Below are positions 9,194-20,851 of a DNA stretch of 64,000 nt, in pieces. Source of the stretch: Medicago truncatula (Eukaryota > Streptophyta > Magnoliopsida > Fabales > Fabaceae). Position numbers and translations under genes: made by a program. Positions within the stretch are counted from its first letter, which is position 1, and every line of letters begins with the position of its first letter. The notes beneath the pieces were generated by a model. The model was given only the letters and a program-made list of their open reading frames with translations, made no database searches and had not been told where the DNA came from. The stretch spans positions 11,780,001 through 11,844,000 of the forward strand of contig NC_053049.1 of NCBI RefSeq assembly GCF_003473485.1, given 5' to 3'.

Positions 9194-11842
9194 ATGGGAA
9201 GAACACCTTGTTGTGATAACAAAATGGGGTTGAAGAAAGGTCCTTGGACTAGTGAAGAAGATGAAGTTCTTGTTAATTTTATCAAGAAAAATGGTGGTCA
9301 TGGAAGCTGGCGTTCTCTTCCTAAGTTAGCAGGTTTTTGAAGCTTTCTTTTTTAAACTATTTTTTTCCCTCCTTATGTGTTTAGGAAGAAATATAAGGCT
9401 ATGTTTGGATGAGCTTGTTCTAGTGATATAAGCACTTGTGAAACTGTTAAATAAAATTTATTAAAACAGGTTTATAAGTTGTTTTCAGCTTAGTTTCATA
9501 AGCTCACTAGGATAGCTTATAAAAACAGCTTATAGCTAATGGGAAAACAGTTAGATTTTAATAAAAAAAATTCTATGAAAATAACATAATACATAAGCAC
9601 TTACATGATAAGAGCTTATGATATAAGTGGTTAAGTAAGATGTTTATCCAAACAGGTCATAAGTGTGTTTTTTTTAACCTAACATTTCATTGGCATAAAT
9701 CATAAATTTGTGTTTCTTAAATATGTTTTTTATGAAATAGGCTGTGTGCTTGTTAAACAAATGTGTTTGGTTGATTTTTTGTGACCCTTTTATTGGCTTG
9801 TACTTTTTACCTAACAAGTTATTATTCAGATAATAATATTGTCTTAAAGGACAAGAGAAAGTTCCAATCTTTATGGTTTTGTTTGTTTGTATTCAATATT
9901 CATGGTGTTTTTCTTTATTTTTGAAAGCTTCATGGTGTTTTTCTGCTTTTGTAACATATGCTACATTATAACTCTGAATCAAGTTAAGAGCTTTTTAACT
10001 TCTTTCTGCTCTTCTTTTTTAACTTATTGAAGTAAAAAGCCAAGAATATGAGAAAGGAAAAAAATTGAAGTAGAAGGAAAGTTACACCTTTACAAGCAAT
10101 ATGTTGTCTGTGATTATATAACCATTATGTGTTCTAAATATGAGGTTAATGTTTTCATGTTGTTTATGCAACAATAGTATTTGACCACATTTTTTGTAAC
10201 ATCAATGATCGCGACCGCAACTGCAATATAAAATCTTGCAAAAAACTAAAGAATAGTTGGTCATATAAATTGTGATTTTGCTTGATACACATTGCATTCC
10301 TTTCTTTGACGATTTTAAGTTTTTTCGTTTCTTTCAGGCCTTCTTCGTTGTGGTAAGAGTTGCCGGCTAAGATGGACAAACTACCTAAGACCTGATATTA
10401 AACGCGGTCCCTTTACACCTGAGGAAGAAAAACTAGTCATACAGCTTCATGCCATACTTGGAAACAGGTACTTTCTTGAGTTCCTTTTAGACTTTTTTTT
10501 CAGCATTTTAGAGTGCTGAGTGGTCCTATTTCTGTTACTTTTGACTACCAAACCTATTTAGTGTCTGTTTGGATTGATGGTGAGTTCAGCAAATCACGTT
10601 GGAACTGTAATTTTGCCAAACTTATATGTGAAAATGAAGTCTAAAACTCAGTAAATGAGTATTTGGAAATTGAAAGTTTTGATCTATAGTCTTTAGTATG
10701 TCACAATCCTATTCCTCCAGTTGAACAGAAAAAAATCCAAACTAATGGGAATTGTGCCTGATTAGGTTCATTTGAAATTAAAAATCCTTACTGATATTGA
10801 ATGATAGAAATCAGGTGGATATTTATGGCACAAACATTTTTAAATAATCTGTTGGTGCATCATATTATAGCTATTATGTTAGTATAAATTTTTCATATTA
10901 GGGCTGTCACATGTGGTGAAATACCTTTAGGACCCTCAGTAGATGAACCATGTTTGATACGTGTTCAATGTCAGATGCATGTCTTTGTTAGACACCGAAA
11001 CGACACGAACACATGTGATATTTTCAATCACTTCCACTTTCTTAAATTATTAGTGATGTTTACGTGTCAGTGTCAATGTTAATGTTGTATCTGATGTCTG
11101 TGCATGCGTATGTGGCCGTACATAGATTATTTTCAAATTTCACCGCATTAACTTTCATGTCCATTTTCTTCAAGATTAAATTTTAAGGATTTTAATACAA
11201 ATGAAACAATTTCACAGATGGGCTTCAATAGCCTCTCAGCTACCAGGAAGAACTGACAATGAGATCAAGAATTTATGGAACACACACTTAAAGAAACGTC
11301 TCATATGCATGGGAATTGATCCACAAACTCATGAACCAATAGCCTCATCACATTACTTCCCAATTTCCAAATCAAATTCGTCTATCGCCACGCGCCACAT
11401 GGCTCAATGGGAAAGTGCAAGACTTGAAGCAGAAGCAAGGCTCTCAAAAGACACATCTTTATTCAACAATGGCAACATTCCTTCTTTGGCAAGCAACAAA
11501 GCTGATTCTGACTATTTCCTTAAGATATGGAACTCTGAAGTTGGACAATCTTTTCGTACCGGCCGCAAATCAGACGACGAGGACGATGATGATAAAACTA
11601 AGTGCCAAAGTTCAATGTCTCAAGAAGGGTCATCTTGTAATAACAATAACAAATGTGGATCAGTTTCTGTTACTACTACAACAAGCAATGTGATGGAGGA
11701 TTTTGAATGGAGAAACTACAAGTCATTTGATGTAGGTTATGATGATTCATCAAGCTCTAATGATCTTGAAGACTCATCTGACACTGCACTGCAACTCTTG
11801 TTGGATTTTCCTTCTAACAATGATATGAGCTTCTTAGAATGA
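9194..11842 (+). CDS. R2R3-MYB transcription factor, MYB17-like
   Basis: DNA-binding transcription factor acting in the nucleus. Three exons, 9194-9332, 10338-10467 and 11218-11842, with GT-AG borders and phases that join exactly, give 297 aa. The start is the MGRTPCC methionine, the standard R2R3-MYB N-terminus. R2 (about residues 14-62) has WTSEEDE and [14 protein letters not shown]3 (about 68-115) has [28 protein letters not shown] and [10 protein letters not shown]. The intron positions are the classic ones for this family. After R3 comes [13 protein letters not shown], and then [20 protein letters not shown], a block I associate with Arabidopsis MYB17 and its relatives. The C-terminus is acidic and serine/asparagine-rich, probably for activation. 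Odd point: R2 has KNGGHGSW, giving 20 residues between the first two tryptophans instead of 19. Arabidopsis MYB17 is linked to flowering; the role here is unknown. Confidence 0.93.
9396..9660. mobile_element. hAT-like MITE in MYB intron 1
   Basis: The left end GGCTATGTTTGGATGAGCTT and the right end TTTATCCAAACAGGTC form imperfect inverted termini. Inside are many AAGCTCATAAGC-type words, the same style as the elements at 4291-5085 and 58785-59033. It encodes nothing and lies wholly within the intron. Confidence 0.55.
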
Positions 11843-12065
11843 AGCTTTCTTTGGGCACCCTTTTTTTAGTGCTGGTTGTATGATGCTTTTGGCTAATTTT
11901 GTAGACTAAGTAGTGTTTTCTATGTAAGCCATTGGATTTGGACAAGTATGAGAAGATTGATTATGTAGTAATTTTGTTGGATGACTATGATGATGACTAC
12001 ATTAAATATATATAGAACTAATGATATTTTGGAATTTTAGGTTGTTAGGCTTATCAGCATCACTA

Positions 12066-12255
12066 AGGGGTAACTTTGGTGCAACTGGTGAAATTGTTGT
12101 CATGTGACTGAAATGTCACGGGTTCAAGTCTTGGAAACAGCCTCTTTTGTAAAAAGCAGGGTAAGACAGCGTACAATATACAAAAAATGGTAGGACCCCT
12201 TCCCGAATCCTGCATATGCAAGAAGTTTAGTACACCAGAGTTAACTTTTTTTTAA
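12066..12255 (+). mobile_element. Au SINE retroposon
   Basis: About 190 bp. The 5' part is tRNA-like, with an A-box region (TTTGGTGCAACTGGTGAAAT) and a B-box (GGGTTCAAGTCTTGG). The body has the Au-SINE landmarks GGTAAGACAGCGTACAATA and GGACCCCTTCCCGAATCCTG, and the 3' end has GTACACCAGAG before a T run. It is flanked by 17-bp direct repeats, GCTTATCAGCATCACTA (12049-12065) and GCTTATCACCGTCACTA (12256-12272), identical at 15 of 17 positions. Au SINEs are known from many angiosperms including legumes. Confidence 0.9.
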
Positions 12256-12274
12256 GCTTATCACCGTCACTAGA

Positions 12275-13990
12275 TGTGACTTTACACTCTCACAAGTATG
12301 TACCATGTCTACTACTACATATTTGAAGGTACACAAGAATTTGTTGGGTGCACATGGGTATGTATTTAGAGAGTGAAGCTTGGAGACTATTATCTGTTTG
12401 TAGGGTAGAGACTTGGAATTGGATCATGTGGTCTTTGACTTTTGACTCTAAATTGGTAGTGAATAGTATCTATAATTCTAAGTCTTGTCTATTCTAGTAT
12501 GGTGTCATTATTGATTATGTAGAGTCATTCTCACATCAAAATCATTTTTTTTTTTCAGTTAGGTTTGTTAATTGTTGTTAGGCGACAAGTCCATCTAATT
12601 GCTCATTATGTCTTGTAGTCATGTTATGGAAATTGGTAAAGTGATTTTCATTCTATCATGTATTAATCTCAGTTATGAATAAACATTGGCAAAATTAATA
12701 ACATGTCATTTTAAGTGTATTGCAAAACCACATGATATATGTAGAAAATGTAGATCTGTGTGAATGCTTGTGAGTTGTGTCTCAAATGAGACCGCACAGA
12801 GTGTTTATTTATATTCTCATATGTGGAAAAAGAATCATCACTATAACGATCGTTGACGAGAAGATAAGTCACCACAATAGAATCTAGGTATTCTTACACC
12901 GAAACTAAACACTAAGACGAAATATGAAACCAATGTATCGAGGCAACACCTCAGAGGATGATGCACACGTGAGATGGTTGTCGGCAGTGATCTTTCTTAG
13001 GGTAAAACAATTTTGAGGAGGCGGTCGTAGTGGTGTGGTTGATTGTTAGAAAGGTCGTTAGAGTTGACAGCAATAGATGATTGTATATATGTGGCCAAAA
13101 TTGAAAAAACTTAAAGGAAGAGCTGTTGGCGGCAAAATCCGCCACCGACAGAGGTAGTGAAACACAAGGACATAACACAATCATATAAAGAATATTGATT
13201 TGCGTGAATGGTTCAACACCTGTTTGGCTTGGCGGTGGGACAGCCAAACATGCGTCTCAACAGGTCACTTTCGTGGAAACAAAGAAGCTAGTAGTTCAAG
13301 CTTTCACGTTGCGTTGATGTGGATTCATGCCGCAGTTTTGCAAAGCATGACACCCTTCCAAACACATACCGAATGTTTATTCATAAACATGAGTTGTACA
13401 CACATGATTAGACTTGGTTGTTGTTGTATGAATTGTACACAATAAGGCAACATTGTGAATACAATAAATAACTAAACAATTATAATAATTCTAGTTGATT
13501 CTTAGCAATAAAAATATAATCATAATCATACAGCAAGAAATAAAAAAAAAAAAACGTAGTAGATTGGTTATCAAATAACTTTTACATTTCTTCAAATTCA
13601 AAGAAAGAACAGAGTTAAAATATACATCATACAATGTATAGTTGGTAGATTGGTTGTGTAATGGAGTGGAAATCATCAATGAAAGGAAATTTAGAAGTAG
13701 GTTAATAATACAACACTAAAAATTTAAGGATTAAATTGAATATTTTCTCTAAAGTATTAAGGTAATAACAACATACATCTTTGTCCCAATAGTTTTATAT
13801 AGTAATTAAAAAAGAAAACATTTTCTGACATTGGATACTTCAACAAAACCAAAGATCCTCTTTGCTGTCCAACATATTCCTCCAATGTATTTTCCCTTTC
13901 CATAACTTTTACACTCACACACAAACAACATTAAAACAAAACAAGAATAATAATAACAACAATATAGACAAAATTTCATAATTGGTATGA
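12275..13990. other. Intergenic DNA between MYB and remorin
   Basis: No supported gene. A stretch of higher GC at 12840-13440 has frames on both strands (for example minus 12951-13247) without recognisable motifs. The rest is AT-rich. The 3' flanks of MYB and remorin converge here, so poly(A) sites of both genes are expected at the two ends. Confidence 0.4.
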
Positions 13991-13997
13991 CATTATA

Positions 13998-16900
13998 TTA
14001 AAAGCATCCAAGGAGTTTCTTTGGAACAGTTCCTGTTGCATTGTGTTTTGCAGCTATTTCCTCTGCCTTGAGAATTGCTTCAGCACGTTGTGCTTCAACA
14101 ATTGCTCTCTTCTCCTCTGCTTGTTTGTGAACCATTGCCACCTTGTTCTTGATTTTCTCACCATATTCTGCTTTCTTTTTCTCCAATTGCTCCTGCCAAG
14201 GTGTTCAAAATTTTAATTAAATTATTAAAAAAAAAATTGTTCAGAGAGACTAACGGCGAAACTTAGATGAAGGTGTCCGACCTGCCAATATCAACATTTC
14301 AGTTGATATCAGCATCGTCAGTTGAGTTAGGTCTTACAGACCGTTTAGAGTTTCTTTTCTAATTTGATAAAAGCATAATTCATTATAAAGAAGGAAAGGA
14401 TATCATTTCTGGACTACATAGGTATTTAATTTGATACTATTTGACAAAAGCAAGACAATAATTGGAATGAAAGTTCCAAATGTCTGGTTAGAATATGACA
14501 AGAGTAAAGAAAAGACATCATTAAAAAGTAAAAGAATTTATTACTTCAAAAGTATACAATTTTTTCTGTCAATAAAAAAAGCATATACTATATCATGTAT
14601 CTTATGCCATGTAATGCAATGTACCACAACATAAAATCTTATCTTTATCTTGATTATATTTTGTTTAGTCCTTTAAAAGGATGTGCTTATCTGTTTGGTG
14701 GACCAACATACATCACAATTTATAGTGCTACCATCTTTTAATCAATAATAATAACTACTACTTTAATAAATAATTAAATAACAGATTAATTATTACCTCA
14801 ATTTTTCTGAGTTGAGCTTCAAGAGCTGCTTTCTTGCTGTTTTCCCAAGCAGCAACTGTAGAGAGCTGCTTTTGTGCCCTGTAAAGATAACACAAATCCC
14901 TAAATTTTAGGATACTAAACATAAAGAAATTATTTTCAAATGATACTTTAATAGTCTGTTTGGTATGTTCTCATTTTTAATTGCAAAACTGATCATTATT
15001 TTCACTCTATTTTGAGTAAGTATCTAAATTGGTGACTGAAATTACATAATTGTATCAGTCTAGTCCCTCATTTTATCAATATTCTAAAATGATCCCAAAA
15101 ATTGCAAAACTTTAACCAAACTTGTCCCTCCAAATCATATAGCTTACAGATCACAGAATTTAAATATCTTAAATAAAAGCTTTATTTTAATTAATTGACC
15201 TATAGTTTTTTTTTTATGAGGGTCCTTTATGCAATTAAGCTAAGTTTTATGGCTATAATAACTAACTGCAAAACAAACAATCAAATAAATTCTTACTTAT
15301 TCTCTGCTTTGGTTTTTTCACTGTCTTCCCATGCCTTCACATTAGATAACCTTTTCTCTTTCCCTATTTCTGCAAGAGCAATATCTGTAGACCACAAAAA
15401 AACATATTTGAGGAGAGGTTTCATAAGAGGAGTTAGTAAGGTAATGATAAAGCAAAGTGAAATATGAGAAAATCCAACCAGACTAACCTCTATCAAGGGA
15501 TGCATTCTTTTTTACAGGTTCTGGTATCTCTGTAAACAAAAAGAAACATGGTAAAGAAAAGGAATCATGTCTAAGATAATTACATCAAAGGTAAAGAAAA
15601 CATGATTCCTTTCTTTATTGGATTCTAATTAGGATGCTAACTTTTTTATTATCTTTAATAAATTAAAGATGCCAGTGAGATATGATAAATGTTTAGAATA
15701 ACTTTTCCTATAAATCAAAGCATCATTTACACAATGAAAAATACCTGTCATTGCAACATAGTGGGACAGTATTTAGAAATATGTAGTTTGAGGGGATAAT
15801 GAAAATCACTTTAATTGAGACAAAGGAGAAATTATTTATTGACGTGTAGAACAAGAAATAATTTAAGAACAACTACCAAGTTTGTTGAGTGAAAGTTTCC
15901 TAAGTCTAATCTAAGGTACCTTTATTGGGGGGACTTATGGGGAGGTACCTAATGATATGAGAGGAACTATTTGTGTAAGCATTATCTCTCACCTTTTTTG
16001 ACACGCTGGTCCCAAAGCAGCTTTTTAAAGAAAATGTATAATTTGATTCACAAGAGAAATAGACCACATTGATCTAGAGTTCGGTCAAAAGGTAAGTAAA
16101 ATCTGATTCGTATTATTTCAGATAGAGTTCAAATTTGAATATCACAATTGATTTATATTTCGCCGATACTCATTTTTCACTTGAGCCCAACTAAATCTAA
16201 GTGTATTTAGTTACTCAGTTAAGAATTTATGTATGAAAAATGCTAATGAGTGCCCTAAAAGCATAATTATTATGAATTTTTTATTTATAGATTTTTGAAC
16301 CGACACATTTAAGGTACTCCGGTTTTAGGAAAAGAGATCATGGTAATATGAAGTTCTGCAAGAAGGTAAATAAAGTTTGGCCTTGAATTGTTCCAGGAAT
16401 CAAACTCGGGTTTAATTGAACAATTCATTCTTAATGAAACTCATTAACCATGTAAGCCCAATTAGATGGTTAGACCCTTTATATCTTTAGTCAGCTTGAG
16501 GAGCAAAAACTACAGTTAGCTAGATAATCATTTATGTTGCAATAATGAGCATTGAGAAAGAGTCAAACCAACTTTTGTAAGGCAAAGAAATTGAAGATAC
16601 CCTACCCCATATTTAACATGTCACATCATAGAAAGCATCCAAGACCATAACTAATAATTGAAAAGGCATGCCTAACGGATCACTGATTCAAGATATGAAC
16701 AAAGCATTTGGAAAATTCACACAAAGAGGAAAAAATAATTACTATTAGAAGAAGCTAGTAATTGAAAACTTTCCCAATTCATACAAAAATGGTTCTCAAA
16801 AGAACAATGAAAATTGAAAATCATAAGAATCCCAAAAACATATATCAGACTTATCAAACAGAAAATGAAAGAAAAGTAAACATTTTTTTTCCATTTTCTC

Positions 16901-17570
16901 AAAAATTGAGAGCAGTCATAAACAGTTAAACACCACACTACAATTTGATCAAAATTAGACAAAGTTATGAAGCACTTAATCAAAGCACAAAACATTAATT
17001 AATGATTCAATAATATATTCAACCAACATAAGTACTTAATCAAAGCATAAAACATCACAGCATGAAAAGCTTAAACATGAATTAATAGTATATTCAACCA
17101 ACAATTCAAATTAACTCAAAAAAACCTTCACAGAACATTAAACAAAAAACAAACTCAAGCTCAAAGACAATTACCATAGTACAAACATTAATTGATGATT
17201 AAACACAAATAAAAGAACCATACTTTCATTAATTTTCACTCCATCAATTTTTTGTTCCAAAGCTATCTATCACCTTATGAAACAATATTGATACAATTGT
17301 AAAAATTGAATTTTGATGACAACCCATGATTTCTAAAAGCCAAAAAATAACAAAGAAGGAATTGACAAACTCACTCTCATTATCCACAACAACAAGTGCC
17401 TTTGTGTCATCTGCCACGGGTGGTGGTGCCACCGCTTTCTTTTCAACAACATTAACCGGAGGAGCCTCAGCTAGAGGTGGCTCAACAGCAGCAGGAACTG
17501 GAGTTGGAACCGGTGCCGGTGCCGGTGCCGGAGCAGGAACTGCTTCTTGCTTGGTTTGGAGTTCAGCCAT
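13998..17570 (-). CDS. Remorin (group 1-type), plasma-membrane protein
   Basis: Plant-specific membrane-raft protein that oligomerises on the inner face of the plasma membrane. Family members act in cell-to-cell movement, symbiosis and immunity. Five exons on the minus strand: 17570-17375, 15529-15488, 15384-15297, 14878-14797 and 14192-13998. They join in phase to 200 aa. Residues about 1-60 are an acidic and Pro/Ala-rich tail (repeated AP, PVPTPVP), the usual disordered N-terminus. From about residue 77 comes the conserved remorin domain: DIALAEIGKEKRLSNVKAWE, AAWENSKKAALEAQLRKIE and EKKKAEYGEKIKNKVAMVHK. It forms a long coiled coil and ends LLGCF, the C-terminal anchor whose cysteine (199) is the usual acylation site. 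Intron 1 is 1.85 kb; the others are short. The length and architecture fit group 1. No symbiosis-specific assignment can be made from sequence alone. Confidence 0.95.
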
Positions 17571-17858
17571 AGGTTATGAGTTTGGTTCAGACACAAAATG
17601 TTTAAGAGACAGAGAGAGAAAGAAAGAAGAAGTTTAAGGTTTGTGTTTATCTGAAAAGAACAAGAACAAAAACAACGTATTTGTAGATTGTAGTAACGTT
17701 AAGATCAACAAAACAGTTGTGTGGCTCTTCAACTCACAGACTGTCTTTTTTTTTCTTCTTTACAAAAATTAATTTTAAATTTATAGTCCATTCGTTTTAC
17801 AATAATAATCGTTTAAATTTTGTGTACAATTTTTAAGATGATATTTTTTTTTTATTCG

Positions 17859-17983
17859 GTCAACTCGCCTAGTGACCGGATCTCACACAATTTAATTGTG
17901 AAGAAGTTAAGTGTTCGAGGTCTTGAACCTCGGCTCATGCATATAAAATATAATATTTCTATCAACTGATCTAAGCTCACGGA
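17859..17983 (-). mobile_element. tRNA-derived legume SINE, full-length copy
   Basis: About 125 bp, the reverse-oriented counterpart of 50960-51083. One end has CGCCTAGTGACCGG (an A-box-like word), the middle TGTTCGAGGTCTTGAACC (a B-box region on both strands) and the other end, in reverse, TGAGCTTAGATCAGTTGATA. It lies about 290 bp upstream of the remorin start. No clear target duplication was found. Confidence 0.6.
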
Positions 17984-18062
17984 ATTGTATTTAGATGACT
18001 TAACTTTTGGTGACATTAATAATATTGTTTCTATATCTCTTTTAATCAATTATTATTTATCT

Positions 18063-18142
18063 TCGTGATCTTAGCTCAGTTAGTAGAAACAATGTATAAT
18101 ATATGTAAAGTTTCGGGTTCAAACCGAACCCCGACCACCACA
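18063..18142 (+). mobile_element. tRNA-derived legume SINE, 3'-shortened copy
   Basis: A-box TTAGCTCAGTTAGTAGAA, then ATAATATATGTAAAG, and B-box GGGTTCAAACCGAACCCC with flanking self-complementary bases (a T-arm-like hairpin). It ends GACCACCACA followed by A/T-rich tails. Same family as 35511-35604 and 22838-22893. Confidence 0.6.
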
Positions 18143-18543
18143 AACAAGAAATGATTTTTTTTTGCAACAAAAAAAAATGTCACTAAAATTAATTTCACTT
18201 AAATGAAACCCATATATTTTGATTCAGATAAAAAAAAAAAGTGATCGGTAATGAAAATGAGTGTGTAGTATGTGTGAGTAACGTGTTTGTCTTTTTGGCG
18301 GGTATGAAGGAATTTTGGGGCCGTTGATTTTAATGTGAGGTTTGATCGAACGGTGGATGTGAAATGCCGACAGGTAATAAGAAAGGGGATTAAGACACGT
18401 AAGATTGCATGGTGGACAACGTCGCCTTCTTCTTCGGTTGGTAGGATCCACTAGATATGTCCTGTTTCAACGTGGGACCATGTTTCAAACAGATTTCAAT
18501 CTCAATAATATGTGTGTAGTAGTCCACTAACTCTTGGTTTAAT

Positions 18544-18590
18544 CGTAAAGTTTGGCGGGATATTTTTGTCGCTTCACGCCAAACTTTACG
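18544..18590. promoter_or_regulatory. Perfect inverted repeat with E2F-like motifs
   Basis: CGTAAAGTTTGGCG (18544-18557) and its exact complement CGCCAAACTTTACG (18577-18590) flank a 19-nt loop. The left half reads TTTGGCGGGA, a fit to the E2F site consensus TTTSSCGS. A further TTTTGGCGGG lies at 18292-18301 and a G-box-type CACGTG at 18625. No intact gene starts within 1 kb to the right; the nearest promoter is that of remorin, about 1 kb to the left. It could be regulatory or a transposon end. Confidence 0.4.
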
Positions 18591-18639
18591 GAGTCATTGT
18601 GGCACGTACGTCAGCTAATCTAGTCACGTGATGGTGATT

Positions 18640-19143
18640 AAGTGGAGGAAGGAAATAAATTTTAAATGATTAAATTTTGGGAGGGTAAAATGTCAGAATT
18701 AAGAAATTTAGGGATCATTTTTAAAGAAAGTATTATGCAAAAAGTCTCGTGTATATCATTAAACCAAGAGTTACTGGACTATACATTTCTTTTACACGGG
18801 ATTTTATATCATGTTGGATTTTTCTCTCAAAAAAAAATAATATCATGTTGGATTTTAAAACCCTAATTACCCGTCTTTCTTGTGATTCATCGATCGAACA
18901 TATAGGATGTACTTGTTCTATTTTTGTTTAACTCTGGTCAAAAGCTTACTATCTTCTGCTAGTCAAAATTCAACCCAAACATATAGATGTACCGTCACAA
19001 GCCTTTCTCAAATGGATCTTCCTCCACATCATCCACTATCTATGTAGATCGTTTTTTTTTAAGGATCTATGTAGATCGCTGAAGGTTGTCTTCTCAATCT
19101 ATAAAAAGTTACAAACGACTCTATCCCTAAAATAAAAGAGAAT
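18640..19143. other. Intergenic AT-rich DNA
   Basis: No supported gene. Contains a short direct repeat, TATCATGTTGGATTTT, near 18807 and 18840, and a TCTATGTAGATCG repeat near 19037 and 19066. Confidence 0.4.
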
Positions 19144-19152
19144 GTAACATAT

Positions 19153-19806
19153 CATGAAGCTCAGATACGTGATACGGGTATGTATGATACAATACGAGTG
19201 CGTGGATACTCGAAAATTTTAAAATTTAGGATATGATACTGCTAAGATACGTTAACAAATTTTTTATATTAAAACTTATGCGCATGTAAAATACTTGAAG
19301 AAAATAAACATTGATTACTCTTGATTATTATACTATTATAAAAATAATATATGTGATCAAAATAAAAAATGTAAAGTTTTTTATAAACCATATTATATTT
19401 TCATTCATACGTTAAGATATCAAGAGAAGCATCGTTAAAGGAAATCAACGCAAATTTTGTCCAATGTTGATTAGTTAAATCTCCTCTCTCTCTCTCTCGT
19501 TACCTTCAACCGCAAGAAGTATAATTTTAAGCGGTTCATCAAGAAACAATTCTACTAATGCATATCTAAAATTGAATCATTGTTTTGCCCTTCATTTTTC
19601 TAGGATATGTATATGTGAAGTATCTTATAAGTATCCTGGTCTATCTGTAGAATATCTTATAAGTATCCGATAAAATATTTTTTAAAAATTAAAATATTTA
19701 ATTATAATACTTCGTGAATACGTATCCAAGAGTATCCGTAAAGTATCAGTATCCAATATATATCCAATACGGATATGTCTCCGTTTTGAAGTATCCGGAT
19801 TTCATA
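19153..19806. mobile_element. Mutator-like non-autonomous element, copy A
   Basis: 654 bp. The left end is CATGAAGCTCAGATACGTGA; the right end in reverse is TATGAAATCCGGATACTTC. It is flanked by GTAACATAT (19144-19152) and GTAACATGC (19807-19815), a 9-bp target duplication matching at 7 of 9. Both ends are loaded with GATACG/GTATCC words. It has no coding capacity. Homologous over its whole length to 52810-53508. Confidence 0.75.
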
Positions 19807-19815
19807 GTAACATGC

Positions 19816-20589
19816 CTCTAATTTTGTTTGGAAAAGAAACATGACTAATATAAAGCAATTAAAAGGTGTTATTAATTATGCTTTTGATTTTAGGGGAATT
19901 CTTTGAAACTTTGAAGTTTGGTTGAATAAGAATATCTTTTTTGTTTTAAAACAAAAAGGACGCAGACGAAGCTGCATACCCCGATAGATTAAAACAAAAT
20001 AAAAATGTTACATAAATTGGGGGGACAATAACCTGACCTAGTGAAAACTCAAACATCGGAAATCAGTCTAAAAGATGTCACAGTTCAGCCCAAAAGGTTA
20101 CGAAAAAACAACAAGCGAACACACACACACAACTGGTATAATCCAGCGGGCCCGCATACGAACCCAAAACCAAATTGCAAAAAAAGAGTCGTGCATGAGT
20201 GAACACCGATAATGACACATCTAGACATGAGTCTGAACTCGAGCCTTTCCTAAATGGCAATCAGTCTGACCGCCAACACGGTAGCGGATCCACCAACCAA
20301 CCACTCACTGAGAAAACAACAAGTTTATACGGCCATTTCTAGCCTATTAATCTTAAACCTTCGTTGACTGAAGCTGCCAACCGACAGAACCAACATGCTT
20401 CGAAAAGAAAAGCCGAAAGAATACGGATATTTAATAGGTATAACGAATTTACAGTTTAAATTCATTTTAAAATAATTAAATAGAAAAAAATAACATATCA
20501 CTTAATAATTATATGATGAATACGTATTGAACCAAACTCTAGGTATCAAGTGTTCATCTTAATTTTATTGGTTTTAGCCCTAAATTTTA
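19816..20589. other. Intergenic DNA with an unclassified GC-richer block
   Basis: The stretch at 19955-20420 is clearly richer in GC than its surroundings (for example GACGCAGACGAAGCTGCATA, near 19960) and looks like a piece of a repeat, but has no recognisable protein or terminal motif. I could not classify it. Confidence 0.35.
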
Positions 20590-20849
20590 CTCCCTCTGTT
20601 CCGCAATAGATGACTTATTTGAAAATTTGCAATTTTGACCTAACTTACTTTGACCATATTTTTCAACTAATATATACATAGATAAATAATATCATATAAG
20701 ATGTCGTTAGATTCGTCTCGATGAGTATTTTCAAAATATCAAATTTTCATGATTTTTTCTAACATATTATTCAAGATATTCAAGCTCAAAATTATGCATT
20801 GGAATGCGTAATGGAGTCAACTGTGTCATGTATTAAGGGACGGAGGGAG
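20590..20849. mobile_element. Stowaway-like MITE
   Basis: 260 bp between TA dinucleotides. Left end CTCCCTCTGTTCC and right end, in reverse, CTCCCTCCGTCCC, the standard Stowaway (Tc1/mariner) terminus, with a TA target duplication (20588-20589 and 20850-20851). No coding capacity. Confidence 0.85.
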
Positions 20850-20851
20850 TA

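Noticed and set aside
12951..13247. Minus-strand frame of 98 codons in a GC-richer patch
   Set aside because: No recognisable family; the low-complexity tail suggests chance or repeat origin.
17326..17637. Plus-strand Ala/Gly/Thr-rich frame
   Set aside because: It is the antisense of remorin exon 1, whose model is complete and in phase.
18224..18451. Minus-strand frame starting with an arginine run
   Set aside because: No recognisable domain; it ends in low-complexity sequence and has no splice or family support.
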